In this document: piece after piece, positions 9,258 through 17,116 of the stretch | How positions within the stretch are numbered: position 1 is the stretch's first letter | How the letters are laid out: each line of letters starts with the position of its first letter | Source of the DNA: Rubripirellula amarantea | GTDB taxonomy: Bacteria > Planctomycetota > Planctomycetia > Pirellulales > Pirellulaceae | Reading direction: 5' to 3' | NCBI RefSeq assembly: GCF_007859865.1 | Contig: NZ_SJPI01000001.1 | Coordinates: forward strand, 3,776,960 to 3,840,959 | DNA length: 64,000 nt | The notes under the pieces: model-generated | Database searches by the model: none | The model's input: the letters and a program-made list of their open reading frames with translations, nothing else | What the model was told of the DNA's origin: nothing | Program-made: the position numbers and the translations under genes

Positions 9258-11390
9258 CTACGAGCCCGCTTCGATTTCAGCGGAAAGTTCGTCCACGCGT
9301 TTCTCGACAATTTCCTTCCAGGCCAACAGCTTCGGATCGGATATTTGAATGTACATCAATTCGCGTTTCAGCTTGTCCATGCCGCTCATCAGATCCAACA
9401 TTGCGTTGATCGCTTCGTCATTGACGTCGCCGCGCGCCTCTTGGTCGAGGTCTTGACCCGATTCAAAAATCGCATTGATCTCTTCCATGCGTCCTTTGAG
9501 CTGCTCGGCTCGTTCGTCGATATCGCTTAATAGGACTTCGACGCCGCCTTCGAGCAGTGCACTTCGAATGAGGGCCTCGACGTCTTTCTTGTAAGATTCC
9601 ATGCCCTGCACATTTCGAATCGTCAGAATGTCTTCCACGATCAACTTCTTTCGACCGTGCCGACCAACACTATTGGCGGCAAGTCGCAGTCCACCTAGCG
9701 CGATCCGAGGTGAAACCTGGAATCCGTTTTCGCGGTCGTCGTTTAGGTTCGCGATCACGTGAGCGTAGATGCGATGCAGTTTGCGGCGGTCTTCCTTGGC
9801 GTCCGGATTGGCTTTTTCAAACAACGCTTCGTAGTCTCGCTGTTCGTAGGACGGCCATCGCACCTCAAGTTGCAGCGGAAACCGTTCCAGCAAAGCCTTC
9901 ACCGCGTCGCTGTCTTTCGCGAATTGTCGAGGGTCTTTGTTCGTACACGCGATGATCAATTTCGATTGCATCGGTACAGCTTGGTCGGCGTTCATGAACA
10001 CACGACGCGTCAGAACATCTTTGAGCGGCAATAACGCTTGGGAAGACGCATCAAGGATCTCTTCAAGCACGACCACTTCGTACGGCAGAAACGAACGATC
10101 GGTGTCGTATTCCAGATATTCATCGAGCTTCGCGATATTAGGGCCTCCCCACAAACGATCCTCGCTCATTCCTTCGCCGAACGACTGTAGGAAAATTTCC
10201 TGGTCGTCATAGCCAAGTGCTTTAAGCACCTTCATCACCATGTCGGATTTGCCATGCCCACCTGGTCCCCACAGCAGTACGTTGCAAGGTTGCAAGCAGG
10301 CATGAGTGAGAACCTGCACGATTTCACGGCAGTGGATAAACCGTTTGTTGAGAGTCGTAGCGACCAATCTTGGGATCTCTTTGCGAGCGGTTCTTAGGCC
10401 GTTACTGTGATCGTCAAAATCGCGATCTTCCAGTTGAATCTGAAAATCGGATTCCTTAGGCAGTTGTTTCTCGATTTTGCGTTCGAGGTCCGCCGTGTAA
10501 GACTGCATGCCCTGAACGAATCGAATGCTTTGAAACGAGTCGGCGGTGATTTTCTTGTCGGGTCGAATGCGTGCGGTGTTGGTGACCACCTTAAGAGACT
10601 GAATCGCCATGCGAGGCGACATCACAAACGACTTGGTTTCGTTGAGGCCCGCGATCACAGCGGAAAGTTGAGTTTGCATTTCCTTGCCGCCCATGCTGGA
10701 ATTCTTGCAAACTTTAGCGAACAGTTCTCGGTAATGCTTCTTTTCGTAAGCTGGCCAACGGACTTCCTTTTGCAAAAGAAAGCGTTCCATCAATGCTTGA
10801 ACCGCATCGTTTCCTTCGGCGAAGTCTCTGGGGTCTTTATTAGTGCAAGCGATCACGACTTTGGCGTTCATCTTGACGGCATCGGGGCCGTTCATGAATA
10901 CGCGCCGCGTCAGCACGTCCTTAAGAGGAAGTAGAGCTTGCGCGGGAGCGTCGAAGAGTTCTTCGAAGACGACAACTTTATACTGCGGCGCCAGGAATGA
11001 CCGCTTGGTGTCGTACTTCAGGCACGTGTCGAGTGAAGCCATGTCGGGACCTCCCCAAAGTCGATCCTCGCTCATGCCTTCGCCAAACGATTGCACGAAC
11101 ACTTCGCTCTCGTCGACGTCGAGTCCCCGCAGGGCCGCCATCACCATGTCGGACTTGCCGTGACCACCAGGACCCCACAACAGCAAGTTGCACGGTTCGT
11201 AAAAGGCCGCTGAAATCACGTCAGCGATCTCATCGCAAAACACAAATCGTTCTCGCAATGCCGACGTCACTCGAGGCAGAAGTTCAGGACGCGGCACGGG
11301 CGGCCAAGACGATTCTTTTGCGGCCAAGGCAGGTCGCTCACAAGATAAGAGGCGTGGGAAAAGGCATCTTCGCCAAGACGCCTGTATCAT
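9258..11390 (-). CDS. Double MoxR-type AAA+ ATPase (two AAA modules in one chain)
   Basis: 710-aa AAA+ protein with two full ATPase modules about 302 residues apart. Both carry the Walker A GPGGHGKS (73-80 and 375-382), an identical SFGEGMSEDRLWGGP segment, a Walker B ending in EE rather than DE (VVVFEELFD, VVVLEEILD), sensor-1 IACTNKDPR and an arginine-finger-like ERF followed by EVRWP. Residues ~600-710 are helical and coiled-coil-like. The general layout is that of MoxR-type remodelling ATPases, which are usually single-module hexamers of ~300-350 aa; a fused dimer could give a pseudo-hexamer of three chains. The start is uncertain: the first ~35 residues before PRPELLPRV have no counterpart in module 2. 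It is followed immediately by the VWA gene. Confidence 0.85.
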   Translation of the reverse strand: MIQASWRRCLFPRLLSCERPALAAKESSWPPVPRPELLPRVTSALRERFVFCDEIADVISAAFYEPCNLLLWGPGGHGKSDMVMAALRGLDVDESEVFVQSFGEGMSEDRLWGGPDMASLDTCLKYDTKRSFLAPQYKVVVFEELFDAPAQALLPLKDVLTRRVFMNGPDAVKMNAKVVIACTNKDPRDFAEGNDAVQALMERFLLQKEVRWPAYEKKHYRELFAKVCKNSSMGGKEMQTQLSAVIAGLNETKSFVMSPRMAIQSLKVVTNTARIRPDKKITADSFQSIRFVQGMQSYTADLERKIEKQLPKESDFQIQLEDRDFDDHSNGLRTARKEIPRLVATTLNKRFIHCREIVQVLTHACLQPCNVLLWGPGGHGKSDMVMKVLKALGYDDQEIFLQSFGEGMSEDRLWGGPNIAKLDEYLEYDTDRSFLPYEVVVLEEILDASSQALLPLKDVLTRRVFMNADQAVPMQSKLIIACTNKDPRQFAKDSDAVKALLERFPLQLEVRWPSYEQRDYEALFEKANPDAKEDRRKLHRIYAHVIANLNDDRENGFQVSPRIALGGLRLAANSVGRHGRKKLIVEDILTIRNVQGMESYKKDVEALIRSALLEGGVEVLLSDIDERAEQLKGRMEEINAIFESGQDLDQEARGDVNDEAINAMLDLMSGMDKLKRELMYIQISDPKLLAWKEIVEKRVDELSAEIEAGS

Positions 11391-11574
11391 ATCCTATCCA
11401 GGGTGTCTCGGTTTTACGCAAAGCACGATGGATCGTGCCGTTAATGCCATGACTACTGCAATGGATTGGTAGTAAGGAAACTTGCCGGGTATTGCTTCAT
11501 TGGAAGGTCAACCGTGGTAGACTGGGTTGCTCCCACCCCGCTCGCCTTTCGCTATCGATCGGTCTCGCAGTTCG

Positions 11575-12888
11575 ATGAAAAATTCTTCTATTCAACGTCG
11601 CCATTTGTTACGTGCGGCAGGTGCTTCGATAAGCTTGCCCTACTTCGCGTCGCTGCCATCGACGCAAGCTTCAAGTCGCACAACCGAACCCAAGCACCGC
11701 ATGGTTTGCATTGGCAACATGCTTGGGTTTTATCCCGAGGCGTTCTGGCCGCCGACGATGCTGCCGAAGTCGCCTGCGGGCTTCGCTGAAACCAAAGCGT
11801 TTCAGTTTGGTCGAACCACGGGTCCGCTTGATCGAGTGCGCGAACACGTGACGGTTCTTTCAGGTTTGGACCACGGAATCAAAGGCGGCCATTTTTCGAT
11901 TCATGCCCTGCTTTCAGGCGTGAAGCAGAACGACGCCAAAACCATGCCGATGGCGAACGTGACGGTCGACCAGTATGCAGCCGAATTCGTTAGCGGACAA
12001 ACTCGATTTCCTACGCTAACGATCGGGAGTGAATCGGGCATTCACGGCGGTTGCCAGTTGTCATGGACTCGCAGCGGTACCCGTGTGCCGCCCATCCCAG
12101 GACCGCAACAACTATTCACAGAGTTGTTTGTGGGAACGAAACCGCAAGACAAGGCTGCTCAAAAGCAGCGGTTTGAACTGCAGGGATCGATCCTTGATTT
12201 CGTGCGAGGTGGTGCGGCCGATTTAAAGCGTAAGCTCAATCGATCCGACCAGGCGAAGCTTGACGAATACATGACCTCGGTACGTGAGGTCGAACAGCGG
12301 TTGGGGCGACGTCGCGAATGGGTCGATATCCCAAAACCGGAATCGCCTTTCGAACCGCCCAAGAACCAAAACATGGTCGATGACTTGCCGGTGCTCTACG
12401 ACTTGATTGCGTTGGCGCTGCAAACCGATTCGACCCGGATTGCCACTTTGGAAATTGGTGGCGACTTTAACCCTCAGGATTTAGGCGTTCGGGGTGGCTA
12501 CCACGCGTTTTCGCATCACGGTCAACAGCCTGATGCGATTGAGGCATTGGTAACATTGGAAACGTATCAGGTGGAACATTTCGCGAGGTTCATCGAGAAG
12601 CTCTCGTCGACCGAAGATGAGCATGGCACTTTGCTAGATCAAACTCAGGTTCTTTTTGGTAGTGGAATGGGCAATGCAAATTCGCACACCAATTCGAACC
12701 TGCCTTTGGTACTTGCCGGTGGTGGATTGGAAGGAAAGGGGCACCGCCATGGTCGCCTGCTCGCTTTCGACGAAACGTCGTCTCATCGTCCACCGCTCAC
12801 CAACCTTTTCGTTTCCATGTTGCAGCAGTTCGGCGTCGAGACCGATGAATTTGCGACCAGCACGGGTACGTTGCGAGGTTTGGTATGA
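11575..12888 (+). CDS. DUF1552-family exported protein
   Basis: Member of the DUF1552 family, common in planctomycetes and almost always next to a DUF1592-type cytochrome-like protein. The chosen ATG at 11575 gives MKNSSIQRRHLLRAAGASIS, a twin-arginine-like leader; an upstream TTG at 11527 would bury it. Typical family stretches are RMVCIGNMLGFYPEAFWP near the N-terminus, HFSIHALLSG, TLTIGSESG, and VLFGSGMGNANSHTNSNLPL near the end. The start of the downstream DUF1592 gene overlaps its stop codon by 4 nt (ATGA), so the pair is translationally coupled. Function is not established; the family resembles the alkaline-phosphatase-like fold of DUF1501 proteins, a comparison I make from memory. Confidence 0.87.
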   Translation: MKNSSIQRRHLLRAAGASISLPYFASLPSTQASSRTTEPKHRMVCIGNMLGFYPEAFWPPTMLPKSPAGFAETKAFQFGRTTGPLDRVREHVTVLSGLDHGIKGGHFSIHALLSGVKQNDAKTMPMANVTVDQYAAEFVSGQTRFPTLTIGSESGIHGGCQLSWTRSGTRVPPIPGPQQLFTELFVGTKPQDKAAQKQRFELQGSILDFVRGGAADLKRKLNRSDQAKLDEYMTSVREVEQRLGRRREWVDIPKPESPFEPPKNQNMVDDLPVLYDLIALALQTDSTRIATLEIGGDFNPQDLGVRGGYHAFSHHGQQPDAIEALVTLETYQVEHFARFIEKLSSTEDEHGTLLDQTQVLFGSGMGNANSHTNSNLPLVLAGGGLEGKGHRHGRLLAFDETSSHRPPLTNLFVSMLQQFGVETDEFATSTGTLRGLV

Positions 12889-15377
12889 GACGGGTGCAAG
12901 GGTTGCTTGCCTTCGCCGCAGCGATCACGGTGATGGTTGGCACCGATAGTTTGGTGGTGCAAGCAGTTGAAAATTCGCAAGCTAAGCTTTACGAATTCGT
13001 TGAAAGCTACTGCATCGAATGTCATCTCGAAGATGATCCGTCCGGCGAACGGGAGTTCGAGTCTTTGGATCTTGCATCGTTAGATTCCGACACCCAGTTC
13101 GCAGTTCAAGAGATGATTGACCAGTTGACTCTCGGTAGCATGCCACCGGTCGATGCATCGCAGCCGAGTGTCGAGGAAAGGCTTGATGCGATCGAGGTGA
13201 TGACTGCTGAATTAGCGGTCATGAGGTCGAAGTCTAACAGTACTGGCGGACGCACCATTTTGCGTCGGCTTTCTCGTCGAGAGTACCGCAACACAGTCCG
13301 TGACCTGCTGGGGATCGACATGACAATGTTTGATCCCACGTTGGAGTTTCCTGCTGACAATTTGGCTGGCAACTTTGACAACGTCGGCGATGCGCTCGTG
13401 ACGTCGGGACATTTGCTCGAGCGATATCTTGGTGCGGCCGATCAGTGCATTGAAAAAGCGTTGGAGGCGACTTCCCCACCACAGGTTCAATCTTGGCACT
13501 TCAAAGACAAGTTCGTTCAACAAGCAGAGTTGAATGCGGCTCATCGGAGGGCGTTTCGAAACCGTTTCATCTGCCTTTATGATCACCCGCTGTCGGATAT
13601 GCCCGAAGGCGCGTACGGGCATGTCGCCGAATTCAAAGATGGCGTGCATGCCGATGGCGTTTACGAGATTCGCGTCTTGGCCAAGGCAATGCATCGTGAT
13701 TCGCCGTATGAACTCAAAGCACTTCGCATCGACTTAGCGGAACCGTTCCGACTAGGAATCCGTCCAGGCGATACTGCCATCAACGACATGGTGCACGTGC
13801 AACCGATTCAACCTTTGCTGGCCGAACAGAACGTCGAGCCGGGCGATTTTCAATGGTACACCTTTAACGTTCGGCTGGATCGTGGTTTCGCGCCTCGGTT
13901 TACGTTCGAGAACGGCATCCACGACTTTCGAGGATCGATCGGTCGCATCTATCGCATGAACAGAAACTTGCTTCCACCATCCATTCAGGGCGAGCAAGGA
14001 ATCTTTACCCAGCGAATTGCATTGATAGATCAAGGGCAGGTTCCCCACATCCGCATCGACGAAGTGAAAATACGAGGACCCGTCGACTACCCTTGGCCTT
14101 CGCCGAGCCACCAAGCCGTGTTGGGAACGAAGTCGTTTGATGGCGAGCACGCACCCGAGTTGATTGAACGATTTGCCTCTCGAGCGTTTCGCCGACAACC
14201 GACGGACGAAGAAGTTCGCGATCTAAGCGGCTTTTACGAACAGCAAATTGAAGCGGGGCGTGAACCGATTGACGCGTACAAGGACACATTGAAGGCGATC
14301 TTGTGTTCGCCGTTGTTTCTGTACTTTCAAACGGTTGAGCAAGACGCGGCGCCTAGCGTTAAGCAAAGTGTCCTGGCCGAACGTTTGGCCTACATGTTGA
14401 CCTCGACAACCCCTGACGAGCGTTTACGTAGACTCGCCGACTCGGGAAGGCTTTCGGATCGCGATGTCTTGATTGGCGAAGTTCGTCGATTGCTTAGCAG
14501 TCGTGCTTCCGAAGCGTTCGCTGCCGATTTCCTTGACAGTTGGCTCAACTTGCGGGCACTGGGATCGATGCCGCCTGATCCGAATCAGTTTGCACAGTAC
14601 TATTCTGGCGATCTTCAGCTCGATATGAAAACCGAGACTCGCCTGTTTCTTCAAGACTTGATCCGTCGGAACGCGCCGTTGACCGAGTGGTTGTCGGCGA
14701 AGCACTCGTTCATCAACCGTGACTTAGCAAAGCTCTATCAGGTTGAAGACGAGTTTCCGTCCGATGATCCAACGTCGTTTCGCCGTTTTGAGTTTTTGGA
14801 CAACGACCGCGGTGGTTTGCTTGGACAAGCGAGTGTGCTGACGGTATCGGCCAATGGCATCGAAACTTCACCCGTCGTGCGCGGCGTTTGGCTACTAGAA
14901 AACGTGTTGGGTACGCCACCGCCACCTCCTCCCGATGATGTCCCAGAGATCGATCCAGACACTCGAGGTACAAAGACGATTCGTGACCAGCTCACCAAGC
15001 ATCGCGAAAGTGAGACATGCTACCAGTGTCATCGCAAGATTGATCCACCGGGCTTTGCGCTAGAGTGTTTTGATGCGATCGGCCAAACCCGTCGCTTCTA
15101 TGACAAACGCAGAAGACTTCAGGTCGATACTTCAGGTGAACTGCCTGGCGGGCTTGCCTTTGATGGTCCGTCGGAGTTCAAACAACATCTTCTTTCGCGA
15201 AAAGAGTTCTTTGTTCGCACGTTCACCGAACGATTGATCACCCACGCTCTCGGCCGACCGGTCGAGGCCACCGACCGAGCCGAAGTCGATGCAATCATTC
15301 AAGAAGTTGCATCGCGAGGCTATCCCACGCGCGAGTTAATCGAATCGGTCGTGCTAAGCGAAATGTTTGGTAGGTAA
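12885..15377 (+). CDS. DUF1592-type (DUF1587/1595/1592/1588/1585) cytochrome-like protein
   Basis: 830-aa exported protein of the planctomycete multi-DUF type. Signal peptide at about 1-27. A CxxCH haem-binding motif at C43-H47 (CIECH) sits in an N-terminal cytochrome-c-like segment. Then, in order: DUF1587 (~115-180, LRRLSRREYRNTVRDLLG), DUF1595 (~430-490, FASRAFRRQPTDEEV), DUF1592 (~500-625, ERLAYMLTSTTPDERL), DUF1588 (~640-745, GLLGQASVLTVSANG ... PPPPPPDDVPEI) and DUF1585 (~755-828, ERLITHALGRPV). A second CxxCH occurs at C712-H716 (CYQCH), so two c-type haems are possible. ATG at 12885 overlaps the DUF1552 stop. These pairs are thought to be periplasmic redox proteins; the substrate is not known. 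Confidence 0.9.
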   Translation: MRRVQGLLAFAAAITVMVGTDSLVVQAVENSQAKLYEFVESYCIECHLEDDPSGEREFESLDLASLDSDTQFAVQEMIDQLTLGSMPPVDASQPSVEERLDAIEVMTAELAVMRSKSNSTGGRTILRRLSRREYRNTVRDLLGIDMTMFDPTLEFPADNLAGNFDNVGDALVTSGHLLERYLGAADQCIEKALEATSPPQVQSWHFKDKFVQQAELNAAHRRAFRNRFICLYDHPLSDMPEGAYGHVAEFKDGVHADGVYEIRVLAKAMHRDSPYELKALRIDLAEPFRLGIRPGDTAINDMVHVQPIQPLLAEQNVEPGDFQWYTFNVRLDRGFAPRFTFENGIHDFRGSIGRIYRMNRNLLPPSIQGEQGIFTQRIALIDQGQVPHIRIDEVKIRGPVDYPWPSPSHQAVLGTKSFDGEHAPELIERFASRAFRRQPTDEEVRDLSGFYEQQIEAGREPIDAYKDTLKAILCSPLFLYFQTVEQDAAPSVKQSVLAERLAYMLTSTTPDERLRRLADSGRLSDRDVLIGEVRRLLSSRASEAFAADFLDSWLNLRALGSMPPDPNQFAQYYSGDLQLDMKTETRLFLQDLIRRNAPLTEWLSAKHSFINRDLAKLYQVEDEFPSDDPTSFRRFEFLDNDRGGLLGQASVLTVSANGIETSPVVRGVWLLENVLGTPPPPPPDDVPEIDPDTRGTKTIRDQLTKHRESETCYQCHRKIDPPGFALECFDAIGQTRRFYDKRRRLQVDTSGELPGGLAFDGPSEFKQHLLSRKEFFVRTFTERLITHALGRPVEATDRAEVDAIIQEVASRGYPTRELIESVVLSEMFGR

Positions 15378-15401
15378 GATCGTATCAAGCGGTTGCCTAC
15401 C
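15369..15401. terminator. Inverted repeat spanning two convergent stop codons
   Basis: GGTAGG (15369-15374) pairs with CCTACC (15396-15401), extendable by AA/TT across one mismatch. It covers the TAA of the DUF1592 gene and the TAG of the minus-strand barrel gene, which are only 19 nt apart. No T-run is present. It may mark the end of both transcripts; weak evidence. Confidence 0.3.
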
Positions 15402-16704
15402 AGCGGACTTCGGTTCCTACGGTCAAGCCTAGAAACCCCAGGCCATCGTCGATGGGGGTTCCGCTGGCCAATCCGCTGTCAGCCCCAGTGAATACGCCCG
15501 AAGGATTGGGGCCGCCGACATTAGCAAAGTGTTGGCCTTCAATCGCGACGCTGATGTTGAAGTACTCGCAAGGTTCGTAGCGAATGCCAAGTTGAATTTC
15601 GGCATTCCCGGCCAAGGTGTCAGCACTGTCGCTGCCACTGCGAAGATCAATTTCCCCGACGGATTGGACGACGTTGTTGACGTTGTCGCCGACCGCATAG
15701 GATTTGCTACCGAATAGCATCGACCCGCGAACGTTTGTGAACAGAGCCAAGCGTTCGTACGGCAAAACGTGATTCAATCGCAAAGCGACGGTGGGGCCGA
15801 GCCCGCGAAATTCCGAGCGTGCGGTTGCGTTGCCCTGGTCCGTGATAGCCGAGTAACTCTGACCGACTTTGGCATATCGGATGCCTGCGTAAAGGTCCAA
15901 GGGGCGCGCGATATTTCGCTGCATTTCAAAGTCAATCACATCGGTGCGAATCGTGCTCAGAAAGGTGCCTTCTTGGATGAACGCGATTCCGGTAGTGATG
16001 TCGCCATCTTCGCTGACATAGCCAACCGTGCCTTCGTATCCCGTGGGTAGCAATCCATTGGTGTCGTTGGCGTCAAAGTCTTCGCCATGACGAAATTCCC
16101 AAAAGCGAACACGCCAACCTAGCGAGTCGGCTTCGGCCTCTCGACCGAACTGCACTCGCGGGCTGTGTTCAAGTTCCCAGGGGAATCCTACATGCGAATA
16201 GCCTTCGTCAGTTTCGACGATAACGCCCGTTGAATTGTCCTGCATCGGCGCGACCAGCACGCTTTCGTAGCTCGCAAACCACTGTGCCGAACTCCGGGCA
16301 GGTTGTCGCATCGACGAAGCGCCGAGTTGGTGCCTGAGCGATTCGATTTGGTTGGCCTGCGATTGCATCTGAATTTGCAAGTCGGCGACTTCGGTCAGCA
16401 AGTCGACTCCGCCGGGTGTGTAACTGGCTTGGCTGACGGTGTCGGATTGCGGTTGACCATAAAGATGATCCGCTGTCGTGACGCCCGATTCGGTGGTGTA
16501 CTCGGTTGATGAGTCGAATGAGTAACCCGACGAGGAGGAATCTTGGCCAGATGAGTTGCCCGTAGGTAGTAACAAAGCAAACAAAGTTAAGACGCAGGCA
16601 TTGAAGCATCCTGAAAGTGTGATTCGTGAACCGCAAGCGGTGCTCGTCAATGACACCACATCTTGAGGATGGTCAGGGTGCGGGCAAATGGGGCGAGTCG
16701 ACAT
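15397..16704 (-). CDS. Lpg1974-type outer-membrane beta-barrel protein
   Basis: 435-aa probable outer-membrane pore-like protein. A signal-like hydrophobic run lies at ~36-47 (FNACVLTLFALL) after an unusually long N-terminal region with cysteines. Residues ~98-130 (LLTEVADLQIQMQSQANQIE) are a short coiled coil, as in trimerising porin N-termini. The rest alternates polar and hydrophobic residues with many aromatic-ended strands (LDLYAGIRYAKVGQSYS, LNHVLPYERLALFTNVRGSM, IQLGIRYEPCEYFNISVAIE) and ends in an aromatic residue (GTEVRW), the usual C-terminal signature of barrel proteins. The overall pattern matches the Lpg1974 family, which is abundant in planctomycetes. Start chosen at the first in-frame codon; a shorter start is not excluded. 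Permeability is unknown. Confidence 0.7.
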   Translation of the reverse strand: MSTRPICPHPDHPQDVVSLTSTACGSRITLSGCFNACVLTLFALLLPTGNSSGQDSSSSGYSFDSSTEYTTESGVTTADHLYGQPQSDTVSQASYTPGGVDLLTEVADLQIQMQSQANQIESLRHQLGASSMRQPARSSAQWFASYESVLVAPMQDNSTGVIVETDEGYSHVGFPWELEHSPRVQFGREAEADSLGWRVRFWEFRHGEDFDANDTNGLLPTGYEGTVGYVSEDGDITTGIAFIQEGTFLSTIRTDVIDFEMQRNIARPLDLYAGIRYAKVGQSYSAITDQGNATARSEFRGLGPTVALRLNHVLPYERLALFTNVRGSMLFGSKSYAVGDNVNNVVQSVGEIDLRSGSDSADTLAGNAEIQLGIRYEPCEYFNISVAIEGQHFANVGGPNPSGVFTGADSGLASGTPIDDGLGFLGLTVGTEVRW

Positions 16705-17116
16705 TTCGGTGTTCTCTTGAATCTAGGTTGAAGCGTAGCGACCGACAAAGCGACGAACAGCAAAGCGAATCTAGGTGGGTTTCCGTCTAAGTATTCCCGT
16801 TAAACCTGCTTGAAAGCAGGTGATCATTGTGTCTCGGAGAGGGAAATCAGCGGTTTTGAATGCGTCGATGCCGCAAAAATGATTGGCTAGCAAGTGCATC
16901 CACCGGTGGCCTGTAACAAATGAGGCGCTGCAGCGAAAGATCAACTTGATGTCGTCAAGTTGGGTGTTTCCCGCGAACCAATCTAGCAGCGTTCGGCCGC
17001 AATCCGTAGTTTCACGGAAATTGTTTTTCGGTTTGCAGATTGAATGGGCCTCACACCAGTCAATTGAGCAACCGCCGAGCGTTTGCCGATTGGGCAAAGC
17101 TCACGATTAGCCCCGA
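16705..17116. other. Intergenic region between the divergent barrel and giant-protein genes
   Basis: About 410 bases without a gene I can support. It must hold the promoters of both divergent genes. One small hairpin, ACCTGCT-TGAA-AGCAGGT (16804-16821), is visible. A 108-codon minus-strand reading frame here has no recognisable features and is left out. Confidence 0.5.

Noticed and set aside
10407..10934. 175-codon plus-strand frame inside the double AAA gene
   Set aside because: Antisense to the conserved AAA modules; no recognisable protein features.
16804..16821. Small hairpin ACCTGCT-TGAA-AGCAGGT as a terminator or riboswitch part
   Set aside because: Seven-bp stem without T-run and far from gene ends; no riboswitch consensus around it.
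16771..17097. 108-codon minus-strand reading frame upstream of the giant gene
   Set aside because: No domain, signal or plausible start context; composition looks like random translation of the promoter region.
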